From: Deltaproteobacteria bacterium
GTDB taxonomy: Bacteria; Myxococcota_A; UBA9160; UBA4427
Reading direction: 5' to 3'
Assembly (NCBI GenBank): GCA_029261835.1
Contig: JAJDAO010000003.1
Span: forward strand, 124,001-188,000
DNA length: 64,000 bases
In this document: positions 35,323 to 43,403 of the stretch, one piece after another
Position numbering within the stretch: the first letter of the stretch is position 1
How the letters are laid out: the number at the start of each line of letters is the position of its first letter
The notes under the pieces: model-generated
The model's input: the letters and a program-made list of their open reading frames with translations, nothing else
What the model was told of the DNA's origin: nothing
The model's database searches: none
Translations under genes and position numbers: made by a program

Positions 35323-37518
35323 TCAGTCGGCCATCCAGCTTGCGGGTACGCAGGCGTGGCTTCCCAGCCAGCTGGCGAGACGTTCGAAGAGATCGGGCTC
35401 GTGCAGCGCACGGGAGATCACGTAGGTGTGGATCGCCTCTGTATCTTCCGCGTTCAGGCGGTCCGCGAAGCTCGGCATGCCCCCGCTCATGCGCACGCCA
35501 CCCAGCACGATGTTGTTCCAGTCGTCGTGGACCGGACGCGCGGCGAAGCGCAGGTCGGGGTGCAGGCCACTCGAGCGCACACCCATGCCGTGGCAGAAGA
35601 GACAGTGACGTGCGTATAGCTGGCGTCCGCGCGAGACCTGCTCGGCGGAGGCGCGCAGCGGTGGCACCTCGACACGTTGCGGCGGACGCTTCTCGATCTT
35701 TGGCATCTGAGCGCGGCCACCCAGCTTGTAGACCAGCAGGCGCCCCTCGTTCACGTAGTCGAATTGTGCGTAGTGCGCGCCGTGAGAGCCGCCCATCCCC
35801 GCCAGCACGGCCACGTACTGCTCGCCGTCGATGGCATAGCTGATGGGTGGCGCCATGATTCCGATTCCCACCTCGGAGGTCCAAAGGCGCTCTCCCGTAC
35901 GTGCGTCGTAGGCGGAGAACGCGCCACTGCCCGTGCCTTGAAAGACGAGGTCGCCGGCCGTGGTGAGCAGCCCGCCGGGCACGCTGCTGGTGTGTTCCAC
36001 ACGCCAGACCTGCCGCTGCCGCACGGGATCCCAGGCCGTGATGTGGCTCGGTGCGCAGAATCGAAGAGCGGCCGCGTAGTTCTCCATGCTGGCCTGCACC
36101 TCGCCCAGGTCCTCCGCGGTGTTCCAGCTGCCGGGCAGGAACTCGAAGCCGGGATCCGGGGTATAGGGGTAGGCGGAGCTCAGGCTCGGGATGTAGACCA
36201 GCCCGGTGCGAGGGCTGTAGCTCATGGGATGCCAGTTGTGAGCGCCCATCGGTCCCGGCGTCACCATCGCCCGCTTGCGCGACCAAAGGGCTTCTGGGCG
36301 TTCCACGGGGCGGCCGGTCGTGAGGTCGACGCGGCTGGCCCAGCTCACCTCGACGAAGTGCTCGGCCGAGATCAGCTCACCCGTCGCTCGGTCGAGCACG
36401 TAGAAGAAGCCGTTCTTGGGCGCCTGCATGAGAACCTTGCGCGGGCGTCCGGCGATCTCGATATCGGCCAGAATCATGTGCTGAGTCGCCGTGTAGTCCC
36501 AAGATTCGCCGGGCGTGGTCTGATAGTGCCAGACCAGCTGCCCGCTATCGGGACGCACGGCAAGGATCGAGGACAGGAAGAGGTTGTCACCGCCGCCCGG
36601 GCTGCGCCGCTCGCGGTCATAGACTGCGGCGTTGCCGACCCCCGCGTATAGGAGGTCGAGTTCGGGGTCGTACGCGAAGGAATCCCAGACCGTCCCACCG
36701 AGTCCCGACTCCCAGAGCGAGTCGGGGGACCAGGTGCGGGCCGCAAGCTCGAGCTCCGGGTGTTCGTGCGGGCCTTCGCGCGAGCGGGGTACCGTGTAGA
36801 AGCGCCAGAGTAGCTGGCCGCTTTCTGCATCGTACGCGCTGAAGTAGCCGCGTACGCCCAGGTCGGCGCCACCATTGCCGATGATGACCCGCCCCTTGAT
36901 CACGCGCGGAGCGCCCGTGATCGTATAGGGTTGTCGCGGGTCGACGGTCATCACGCTCCAGACCGGCTCACCCGTCGCCGCGTCCAGCGCGATCAGCCGC
37001 CCGCCGATGGTTCCGACGTAGACCCGCCCGCCGAAGACCGCCACTCCCCGGTTCACGACATCGCAGCAGGCGTGGCGTCCCTTCCAGCGGGGTACGGCGG
37101 GATCGAAGCGCCAGAGCTCGCGGCCGCTGGCGGCGTCGAGGGCGTAGACCACGCTCCAGCTACCGGTTGCGTAGAGCACGCCGTCGACCACCAGCGGCGT
37201 CGCCTCCAGGCCGCGGCGGGTGCCGGTCATGTACGACCACGCGAGTGCGAGATGGGCGACGTTGCCGCGTCGAATTCGTGCGAGTGGGCTGAAGCGCTGT
37301 TCGTCGTACGTGCGGCCGTGGGCCAGCCAGGCGCCCGGCTCCCGATCGGCCGCGCGAATGCGAGCCGCGTCCACGCCGCCGGCCGACGCCTCTTGCCCCG
37401 CGGCTGAAGCGGCTCCCAGCAGCAGCCCCCCCACGGCGGCGAGCGCGCAAAGGTGTTGAAGCACGAGCCCTGCAGTGTGGCGAGAGAGGCCGGAGCGATG
37501 GCTCGAGGAGGCGCTCAT
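35323..37518 (-). CDS. PQQ-dependent dehydrogenase fused to cytochrome c (quinohemoprotein)
   Basis: A 731-residue periplasmic quinohemoprotein. ATG at 37518 overlaps the stop of the methyltransferase gene (ATGA). A signal peptide (LCALAAVGGLLLGAASAAGQ) is followed by an eight-bladed propeller with the rare adjacent-Cys pair (RHACCDVVNRG), the W-motifs and GxxWDSFAYDPELDLLYAGVGN and ESWDYTATQHMILAD, where Asp/Asn lie at the PQQ-Ca site. C-terminal heme-c motif: CLFCHGMG with Met-type axial ligand likely in GGMPSFADRL. It oxidises an alcohol, aldehyde or sugar and passes electrons via heme c to the respiratory chain. No PQQ synthesis genes are nearby. Confidence 0.93.
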   Translation of the reverse strand: MSASSSHRSGLSRHTAGLVLQHLCALAAVGGLLLGAASAAGQEASAGGVDAARIRAADREPGAWLAHGRTYDEQRFSPLARIRRGNVAHLALAWSYMTGTRRGLEATPLVVDGVLYATGSWSVVYALDAASGRELWRFDPAVPRWKGRHACCDVVNRGVAVFGGRVYVGTIGGRLIALDAATGEPVWSVMTVDPRQPYTITGAPRVIKGRVIIGNGGADLGVRGYFSAYDAESGQLLWRFYTVPRSREGPHEHPELELAARTWSPDSLWESGLGGTVWDSFAYDPELDLLYAGVGNAAVYDRERRSPGGGDNLFLSSILAVRPDSGQLVWHYQTTPGESWDYTATQHMILADIEIAGRPRKVLMQAPKNGFFYVLDRATGELISAEHFVEVSWASRVDLTTGRPVERPEALWSRKRAMVTPGPMGAHNWHPMSYSPRTGLVYIPSLSSAYPYTPDPGFEFLPGSWNTAEDLGEVQASMENYAAALRFCAPSHITAWDPVRQRQVWRVEHTSSVPGGLLTTAGDLVFQGTGSGAFSAYDARTGERLWTSEVGIGIMAPPISYAIDGEQYVAVLAGMGGSHGAHYAQFDYVNEGRLLVYKLGGRAQMPKIEKRPPQRVEVPPLRASAEQVSRGRQLYARHCLFCHGMGVRSSGLHPDLRFAARPVHDDWNNIVLGGVRMSGGMPSFADRLNAEDTEAIHTYVISRALHEPDLFERLASWLGSHACVPASWMAD

Positions 37519-38204
37519 GGTCGGGCGGTGACGACCTGCATTGTCCCACGGAATTTCGAGATCTTCTCGGCATCCCCGAAGCCCGCCTGCGTGAGCTCGT
37601 TCAGCAGCCCGTGTCGCACCATGTCGCGGCGGGTGGGGTTCTCGAAGTTGAGCGGGTAGGGGAGCCAGTAGCCGAGCCAGAGCCCGAGCAGCAAACGCAG
37701 CAGGAGGCTGGGCGGATCGTCGAGGTCCAGCACGAAGACCCGCCCAGCGCGGCGCAGCACTCGCCGCGCATCGCGCAGAGCCGCGATGCGCGTGGCCCGC
37801 GGCATCTCGTGCAGCGCGTGGGGGATCACGACGGCGTCGAAGCAGCCGGCGGCGAAGGGAATCTGCGTCGCGTCGGCTTCGACGAGCGGCACGTCTGCGA
37901 GATCTCGCTTTCGCTTCGCTTGGCGAAGTTGGCCGAGTGAGAGGTCCGCCCCGAGGACTTGCGCCGAGGCGTCCGCCCGGCTCCGAATCGCTCGCGACGA
38001 GCTTCCGGTTCCGCAGCATAGATCGAGCACACGCCTGGCACCGGTGAGGTCGACCGAGGTCATCATTTCCCGGCGGAAGTGCTCCTCGCCGCCGAAGGGC
38101 CACAGAACCCAGCGCATGACGATGTCGTAGTCGTGGCTGTGAACATGATCGTAGAACCACTTGTAGAACGGCCGCTTCGCCAACGGGGTCTTCCTCACAG
38201 GCAC
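37515..38204 (-). CDS. Class I SAM-dependent methyltransferase (UbiE-like)
   Basis: A 229-residue methyltransferase beginning with GTG at 38204. Motif I: VLDLCCGTGSSSRAIRSRAD; QVLGADLSLGQLRQAKRK; VPLVEADATQIPFAAGCFDAVVIPHALHEMPR; and RRVLRRAGRVFVLDLDDP. The Phe/Leu-rich segment after that (LLRLLLGLWLGYWLPYPLNFE) is hydrophobic and may bind a membrane lipid or quinone. Its stop overlaps the start of the PQQ dehydrogenase gene, so the two are translationally coupled; a substrate related to quinone or lipid methylation is an inference. Confidence 0.85.
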   Translation of the reverse strand: MPVRKTPLAKRPFYKWFYDHVHSHDYDIVMRWVLWPFGGEEHFRREMMTSVDLTGARRVLDLCCGTGSSSRAIRSRADASAQVLGADLSLGQLRQAKRKRDLADVPLVEADATQIPFAAGCFDAVVIPHALHEMPRATRIAALRDARRVLRRAGRVFVLDLDDPPSLLLRLLLGLWLGYWLPYPLNFENPTRRDMVRHGLLNELTQAGFGDAEKISKFRGTMQVVTARP

Positions 38205-38265
38205 GGCGTAGAAGTGTGTGTTGCCCAGCGAAGGAGCGCAAGAGGAGACGCCGCGGGAGCCTCGC

Positions 38266-38946
38266 TCACTTCTGGATCATCGACCGGGCCTTGCGGATGA
38301 ACTCCTCGGTAGCCTTCTCGTCATCGGCCCGCACGGGCCGGGTCGGCACCTCGACACCGCGTTGGCAGGCCGGCCGCTGCGCGATTGCGTCCAGCCACCG
38401 CTGCACGCCCTCGAGGCCCTCCACCGATACACCCGACCAGCCGTGCGAGCGCACCCAGCACCAGTTGGCGATGTCCGCGATCGAGAAATCGCCTGCCAGC
38501 CACTCGTGGTCGCTGAGTCTTCGCTCGAGTACCTCGAAGAGTCGCCGAGACTCGTTCTGATAGCGGTCGATCGCCGGCTGGATCTTCTCGGGGAAGTAGC
38601 GGAAGAAGACGTTGGCTTGGCCCATCATTGGACCGACGCCCCCCATCTGAAACATCAGCCACTGGATCACACGCGAGCGCCCCTTGGTATCGGTGGGCAT
38701 CAGCCGCCCGGTCTTCTCCGCCAAGTAGATGAGGATGGCGCCCGATTCGAAGACGGCGAAGTCGTCGGCGTCACGGTCGACGATGGTCGGGATGCGGCCG
38801 TTGGGATTGAGCTCGAGGTACGTTTCCTCTTTCTGCTGATTCTCCCCCAGATTGATGGCGCGCACCTCATACGGGAGCTCGAGTTCCTCGAGCGCGACTG
38901 AGGCCTTCCAGCCGTTCGGCGTCGTCGCGGTGTAGAGATCGATCAT
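38266..38946 (-). CDS. Glutathione S-transferase (Nu/YghU-like class)
   Basis: A 226-residue GST. The N-terminal thioredoxin-like domain ([38 protein letters not shown]) carries Asn-Gly in the active-site region, and [15 protein letters not shown] the glutathione-binding turn; the all-alpha C-terminal domain follows ([25 protein letters not shown]). These features match the bacterial Nu-class/YfcG-YghU proteins, which bind two glutathiones and act as disulfide-bond reductases or detoxify organics. GAGGAG lies upstream of the ATG. It is 61 bases upstream of the coupled methyltransferase-PQQ pair and may be co-transcribed. Confidence 0.93.
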   Translation of the reverse strand: MIDLYTATTPNGWKASVALEELELPYEVRAINLGENQQKEETYLELNPNGRIPTIVDRDADDFAVFESGAILIYLAEKTGRLMPTDTKGRSRVIQWLMFQMGGVGPMMGQANVFFRYFPEKIQPAIDRYQNESRRLFEVLERRLSDHEWLAGDFSIADIANWCWVRSHGWSGVSVEGLEGVQRWLDAIAQRPACQRGVEVPTRPVRADDEKATEEFIRKARSMIQK

Positions 38947-39142
38947 TCGCGCTGCTCCTCCGTTTCCCCAGAAGACTAGAACCTATCTCATAAATCTCTC
39001 CCGTCGCCTGGCGCGTGCTTTCGGCCCGCTGAGCAGATCCGCTCCATCGCGAGGCAGCAGACGGGGAACCGGGGCGTTCGTCGGCAGGCTGTTGCGCCAG
39101 GGCTCATTCGAGGCGACTCTCGGCGCGAGAGGGAAGCTTGCG

Positions 39143-40009
39143 ATGTTGACTCGTATCGATCGGCTGCAGATGGCGGTGCCGGACCGCTCACTGGCGGCTC
39201 GCGGCTGGGTGTCGCTCCTGGGCGCCGAGCACGCCGGAGAAGACCGCTTGACCGGTCTCGCGGCTCAGCGCAGCCGCTACCGACTCGGCGACGGCTTTGT
39301 CGAGCTGCTCGAGCCCGACGGCGCCGGACCGCTGGCAGACGTGGTGAAGAAGCGCGGTGCCCATCTCTTTGCCGCTGGCGCCGCCACGGCAGACCTGGAC
39401 GCACTGCACGCTCGGCTGCGGGGGCGTGGCGTCGAGCCCCTGGCGGAGGGCGGGCAGCTCCACCTGGACGCGAGCGCGGCGGGCGGACACGGGCTGCGGC
39501 TCGTGCTGAGTGCCGACGTTCCATTGCCGAGCGTCGGTGCCATCGACTGTCTCTACGAGGTGACGAATCTGGTGAGGGACTCGAAGGCGGCGGTGGATGT
39601 CTGCGCGGCGCTCATGGGTCTCGACCCCGAGGCCTTCGTCGCCATCGAGTCCTCGCACTACGGCTACGATGGCACCCTCACCCTGTTCGACCCGGATCGC
39701 CTCGATCGCTTCGAGCTCATCACGCCGCGCGTCGCGGAGAACACAATGGGCCGCTTCTTGGCGCGCTTCGGCGAGAGCCTCTACATGGCTTTCGCCGAGA
39801 GCGGTGAGCTGTCCGCGGTGGCGGAACGGGTCGCCGAGGCGGGTCTCGGTCATACCCTCGTGCCGCCGGGTGAGCCGGGGGCAGGAGGTGCTCCGCATAC
39901 GCTGTTTCTGCATCCGGCAGCCCTCGGCGGCATGATGCTCGGGCTTTCGCGCCGTGGCTTTGCATGGACATGGTCGGGTCACCCGGAGCGCGTGGAGGGC
40001 AGCGCATGA
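39143..40009 (+). CDS. VOC/glyoxalase-superfamily protein
   Basis: A 288-residue protein of two VOC modules: residues ~1-130 (LTRIDRLQMAVPDRSLAARGWVSLLGAEHAGEDR...) and ~140-288 (DCLYEVTNLVRDSKAAVDVCAALMGLD...). Glu and His candidates for the metal site (YRLGDGFVELLEPDG; HTLFLHP) are present. GAGAGGG lies before the ATG. The stop overlaps the start of the crotonase gene by ATGA, so the pair is coupled. The family includes extradiol dioxygenases, methylmalonyl-CoA epimerases and glyoxalases; the coupling to an enoyl-CoA hydratase suggests a CoA-ester or aromatic catabolic step. Confidence 0.85.
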   Translation: MLTRIDRLQMAVPDRSLAARGWVSLLGAEHAGEDRLTGLAAQRSRYRLGDGFVELLEPDGAGPLADVVKKRGAHLFAAGAATADLDALHARLRGRGVEPLAEGGQLHLDASAAGGHGLRLVLSADVPLPSVGAIDCLYEVTNLVRDSKAAVDVCAALMGLDPEAFVAIESSHYGYDGTLTLFDPDRLDRFELITPRVAENTMGRFLARFGESLYMAFAESGELSAVAERVAEAGLGHTLVPPGEPGAGGAPHTLFLHPAALGGMMLGLSRRGFAWTWSGHPERVEGSA

Positions 40010-40821
40010 GCGAGTCGCACGGCAGCAGCGGCGAGCTGCGGGTCGAGGACGGCGGGCGCGTTCGCTTGCTCACACTGGATCGTCCGAGTGCCCTCAACGC
40101 GTTCAACGATGGACTCTACGATGGTGTTCGTCGTGCGCTCGAGGAGGCGACTCGCGATCCGGATATCGCCACCGTGGTGATCACCGGAACGGGCCGCGCA
40201 TTCAGCGCTGGCCAGGACCTGGGCGAGATGGCCAAGCCGGTCCGTCATGGGGACGGAGAGCCGCACGGCTTCATCCCCTTCATCGAGGTCGTCGAAGCGT
40301 TTCCCAAGCCGCTCATTGCAGCGGTGAACGGCATCGGTGTCGGAATCGGTCTTACGCTGCTGCCCCACTGTGATCTGGTCCTGATCGCCCGCGGTGCTCG
40401 CCTGCGGGCTCCTTTCGTGAGCCTCGGCGTGACAGCCGAGGCGGGGAGCAGCTTCCTCCTGCCCGCTCGTATGGGCTGGCAGAACACCGCTCATCTCTTC
40501 TACACGGCGAGCTGGCTGGATGCCGAAGAGGCGGTGGCGGCCGGGCTGGCGTGGCGGGCCTGCGAGCCGGAAGAGCTGCTCGACGAGGCGATGGCAGTGG
40601 CGCGAGAGATCGCCGTGATGCCGGTGGAATCGCTCATCGCGACGAAGACACTGCTGGTCGAAGCGCGGCTCGACGCGGTCCGGCAGGCCCGCGAACGCGA
40701 GAACGGCTGCTTTGCGCGACTGGTGGGTGGCCCCGCAAACCGTGAGGCGCTGGCGGCCTTCAGCGAGCGCCGGGAGCCCGACTTCACGCGGCTGCCGCCG
40801 GCCGAAGTCAGAGGCGACTGA
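40006..40821 (+). CDS. Enoyl-CoA hydratase/isomerase (crotonase) family enzyme
   Basis: A 271-residue crotonase. Oxyanion-hole segments are TGTGRAFSAGQDLGEMA and VNGIGVGIGLTLLPHCDLV; the later motif LRAPFVSLGVTAEAGSSFLLPARMG corresponds to the catalytic region, with Glu at AEAGSS. Downstream, NTAHLFYTASWLDAEEAVAAGLA. It hydrates or isomerises a 2-enoyl-CoA. It starts inside the stop codon of the VOC gene. A second, divergent-sequence crotonase is at 51219-51998. Confidence 0.92.
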   Translation: MSESHGSSGELRVEDGGRVRLLTLDRPSALNAFNDGLYDGVRRALEEATRDPDIATVVITGTGRAFSAGQDLGEMAKPVRHGDGEPHGFIPFIEVVEAFPKPLIAAVNGIGVGIGLTLLPHCDLVLIARGARLRAPFVSLGVTAEAGSSFLLPARMGWQNTAHLFYTASWLDAEEAVAAGLAWRACEPEELLDEAMAVAREIAVMPVESLIATKTLLVEARLDAVRQARERENGCFARLVGGPANREALAAFSERREPDFTRLPPAEVRGD

Positions 40822-40844
40822 TTCTCGAGGTCGGGCCCGCCGAT

Positions 40845-41453
40845 TCAGCCGCCGATTCCGAGGTGGTCGAGTTCTTCGCGTAGGTCATCACCGCGTCCCA
40901 GGTGAATCACTCGCCAGCCGAGCTCGGCAGCCGCGTCGATATTCTCGCGTCGGTCGTCGATCAACAGCGCTTCGCCGGGTGCCACCTGCATAGCCTGGAC
41001 AGCATGCCGATAGATGGCGTGATCGGGCTTGCGAGCCGAAACGGCGTAGGAGTAGATCTCCGCCTCGAAGAGGTCGAGGAAGTCGTAGCGTTCGCGCAGG
41101 GAATCGATTTGTGCGGGACTGGTATTGGACAGCACCGCCAGACGGTGCCGGCCGGCGAGCTCACGCAATACCGCCACGTTGTCGTCCAGCGGAGCGAAGC
41201 TCTGCGTAAAGATCTCGAGCAGCTCCGTCGCCGTGCCCTCGAACTGTGTCAGGACCTTCAGCTCTGCGAAGAACTCCCGCGTCGTCACGTGTCCCAGCTC
41301 GAAGTCGAGAAAGCACGGCCGGGGTCCGAGAAAGGGCGCCGCCAGTCGTTCGGGCGCGAGCGGAGAGCGCTTGGCAATCTCGCGAAGAGTGTGGCCGGGA
41401 TCGTGGCCGATCAGCACCTCACCGAGGTCGAAGAAGATCGCGCGGACAGGCAT
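40845..41453 (-). CDS. HAD-family hydrolase (haloacid dehalogenase-like phosphatase)
   Basis: A 202-residue HAD protein. Start at 41453 (MPVRAIFFDLGEVLIGHDPGHTLREIAKR) puts motif I as DLGEV with Asp10-like nucleophile; motif II is AVLSNTSPAQ, motif III Lys in SARKPDHAIY, motif IV LLIDDRRENIDAAAELGW. It resembles YihX/alpha-D-glucose-1-phosphate phosphatase-type and other 200-residue HADs. No Shine-Dalgarno precedes the ATG. It converges on the VOC-crotonase pair (24-base gap); small-molecule phosphate substrate unknown. Confidence 0.9.
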   Translation of the reverse strand: MPVRAIFFDLGEVLIGHDPGHTLREIAKRSPLAPERLAAPFLGPRPCFLDFELGHVTTREFFAELKVLTQFEGTATELLEIFTQSFAPLDDNVAVLRELAGRHRLAVLSNTSPAQIDSLRERYDFLDLFEAEIYSYAVSARKPDHAIYRHAVQAMQVAPGEALLIDDRRENIDAAAELGWRVIHLGRGDDLREELDHLGIGG

Positions 41454-41494
41454 TGGGAGGAGACTATCAGCGCGTGGCTGCGATCGCCGCTCGA

Positions 41495-42286
41495 TTAGAC
41501 GGGCGTCGTGTGAGCGAGGATGCGGTTGCGAAGCCGTGCCGGCGGGAAGAACGCACACCACATGCTCGCGGCGGCGACCAGCACTGCGCATACGATCACC
41601 GCGAGGCTGAGTGGCATGTCGATCGGATGTCGCTGCAGGACACCCATGCAGAAGACGGCGAGTGCCATCGTCAAGACCATGGCGCTCGCCGAGACGCCCC
41701 ACAGGAGGATCTGCCCTGCCGCCACCGGATCCGCCAGCCCAAGGGCCAGTCGGCGGCGCAGCAGGCTGTAGTATCGCAGGGCCTCGAAGGCAGCCCACAG
41801 GAAGAGCGCGAGGCGGGAGAGCAGGTAGACGAGCAGGCCGATCGTACCGGGAACGGGTGCGGCCAACTCTCCACTCGCCAGACGGATGACCACCGCCGAC
41901 AGTGTTGTGGCGATTCCCAGCAGCATGACTGCCTTCGCCCATGCCAAGTTCGGTCGATAGATCCGCCACACCGCCACGTAGAGGGCCATGCTTCCGAGTG
42001 CCATCAATAGGAAGCACAGCGTGTTGGCGGTTGTGGCAAGCGGTCCGGGTTCGGTCCAAAGAGCCCGCTGCCCGAACTGTCCGAGGGCGGTGCCGAGTGA
42101 GCCGGTCACGAAGGCGACGCCGAAGAGCAGCTCCGGGTGCTGCCGTGTGCGCTGTGCCACTCGCAGCAATCGCAGGCCGACGACGAGAGTCACGACGCTG
42201 AGAAACAGCATGCTGACGATCGCCACGAGCTTCAACGGCACCCTCCGTTCGCTGCGCAGATCATCGATCGCCCGCCGGCAAAACAT
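41495..42286 (-). CDS. Polytopic membrane protein of unknown function
   Basis: A 263-residue protein with about seven hydrophobic segments: VAIVSMLFLSVVTLVVGLRLL, ELLFGVAFVTGSLGTALG, TANTLCFLLMALGSMALYVAV, AWAKAVMLLGIATTLSAVVIRLA, TIGLLVYLLSRLALFLWAAFEAL, AGQILLWGVSASAMVLTMALAVF and LSLAVIVCAVLVAAASMW. The start could be ATG 42286 or a later codon around VPLKLV. No known domain was recognised. It lies between the HAD and PlsC genes, all leftward; a lipid-related role is possible but unsupported. Confidence 0.65.
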   Translation of the reverse strand: MFCRRAIDDLRSERRVPLKLVAIVSMLFLSVVTLVVGLRLLRVAQRTRQHPELLFGVAFVTGSLGTALGQFGQRALWTEPGPLATTANTLCFLLMALGSMALYVAVWRIYRPNLAWAKAVMLLGIATTLSAVVIRLASGELAAPVPGTIGLLVYLLSRLALFLWAAFEALRYYSLLRRRLALGLADPVAAGQILLWGVSASAMVLTMALAVFCMGVLQRHPIDMPLSLAVIVCAVLVAAASMWCAFFPPARLRNRILAHTTPV

Positions 42287-42585
42287 GAATCCCAAGCGGC
42301 ACCTTCCCGCCGAGGCTGGCCGGGCCCGCCTCTCAACTCCAGGGCCGAAGCGGGAGGCTGTCGATGGCGGAAGCCCGAGTTCCAGTGGGAACGGATTTCT
42401 AGGCAACCCCCGGGCCTGTCACTGGGCCGCAACCAGACGTCGGACGAACGCGCGGGATGTCTACGGGATTGCGAAGCTCGTTCGGGAAGGGAGTTCCGAT
42501 GTGATCATCGAGGAAGCCGAGTGCGCGTTCGGCCTCGATCTCTGCAAGTACGGGCGGGTGTCTCGGCTGTCCTCGTCCAGCCGGC

Positions 42586-43365
42586 TCAGTCGACGCCGCC
42601 GGGATCGCAGCCTTGGTCGCGCAGTCTCTGCCGGGCGCGCATACGCAGCCTGGCGACTTCTTCATGCGCCTGCTCGCACAGAGCAATGCGGTCGTCGAAC
42701 TCGAGGCCCTCGACCGAGATCGGCTTCCCGACCTCGATCGCCACATCCGTTGGTCGCAGCTTCAGGTTGCCTTTGGGCCACATGCTGAAGGGGCCTGCCA
42801 GGGCGATCGGAAGGATCGGCAGGCCGTAGCCGATCGCGGTGGAGAAGGCACCCCGCCTGAAGCTCTCGAGAGATCCATCGCTCGAGCGGGTCCCCTCCGC
42901 GAAGAAGAGCAGCGAAGTGTTCGAATCCCGCTGATCCATCTGCTTTCGAATTCGCTCCACGTCTTCAGCGCTCTTGGAGCGCATCACCATCACGTTTCCC
43001 GTGAGTCGCATCGCATGGCCGAAGAGCGGGATCCGCATGATCGCCTCCTTGGCGACAAAACGCACGACGAGCGCCGGTAGCCCGGCCACGATACAGGGAA
43101 CGTCCCAGGAGCTCGTGTGATTGGACACGATCACGTAGCCCTGGTCGGGCCGGATGGCGTCGGCTCCGCGGACCTGGAGCCGTGTGCCGGCAAAGCGAGT
43201 GCACAGCCGGGCGAAGGAGATGTAGACCCAGTGTATCCTGGTGGCTGGCACGCCCAGGAGCGCCAGCACGATAGCCACGGCGCTGTGGAGTGCGATGGCC
43301 GTCGGAATCACCACGAAGCCGAGTGTCGTGCGCACGCGCGTGGCCAGCGGCTCGGAGAAGCTCAT
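42586..43365 (-). CDS. 1-acyl-sn-glycerol-3-phosphate acyltransferase (PlsC-like)
   Basis: A 259-residue membrane-associated acyltransferase that makes phosphatidic acid from lysophosphatidate. One or two N-terminal hydrophobic helices (VVIPTAIALHSAVAIVLALLG) precede the HX4D motif NHTSSWD, then FVAKEAIMRIPLFG, FFAEGTRSSDGSLESFRRGAF (with EGT box) and LPILPIALAGP. The C-terminal tail is basic and helical. No other phospholipid genes are adjacent. Confidence 0.93.
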   Translation of the reverse strand: MSFSEPLATRVRTTLGFVVIPTAIALHSAVAIVLALLGVPATRIHWVYISFARLCTRFAGTRLQVRGADAIRPDQGYVIVSNHTSSWDVPCIVAGLPALVVRFVAKEAIMRIPLFGHAMRLTGNVMVMRSKSAEDVERIRKQMDQRDSNTSLLFFAEGTRSSDGSLESFRRGAFSTAIGYGLPILPIALAGPFSMWPKGNLKLRPTDVAIEVGKPISVEGLEFDDRIALCEQAHEEVARLRMRARQRLRDQGCDPGGVD

Positions 43366-43403
43366 GCGGAAATGCTAACGCAGTCTCCAGTGGCTGCGAA
43401 CAG

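Noticed and set aside
42905..42930. GTTCGAATCCC resembling a tRNA T-loop.
   Set aside because: It lies inside the plsC-like gene and no acceptor or anticodon stem can be folded around it.
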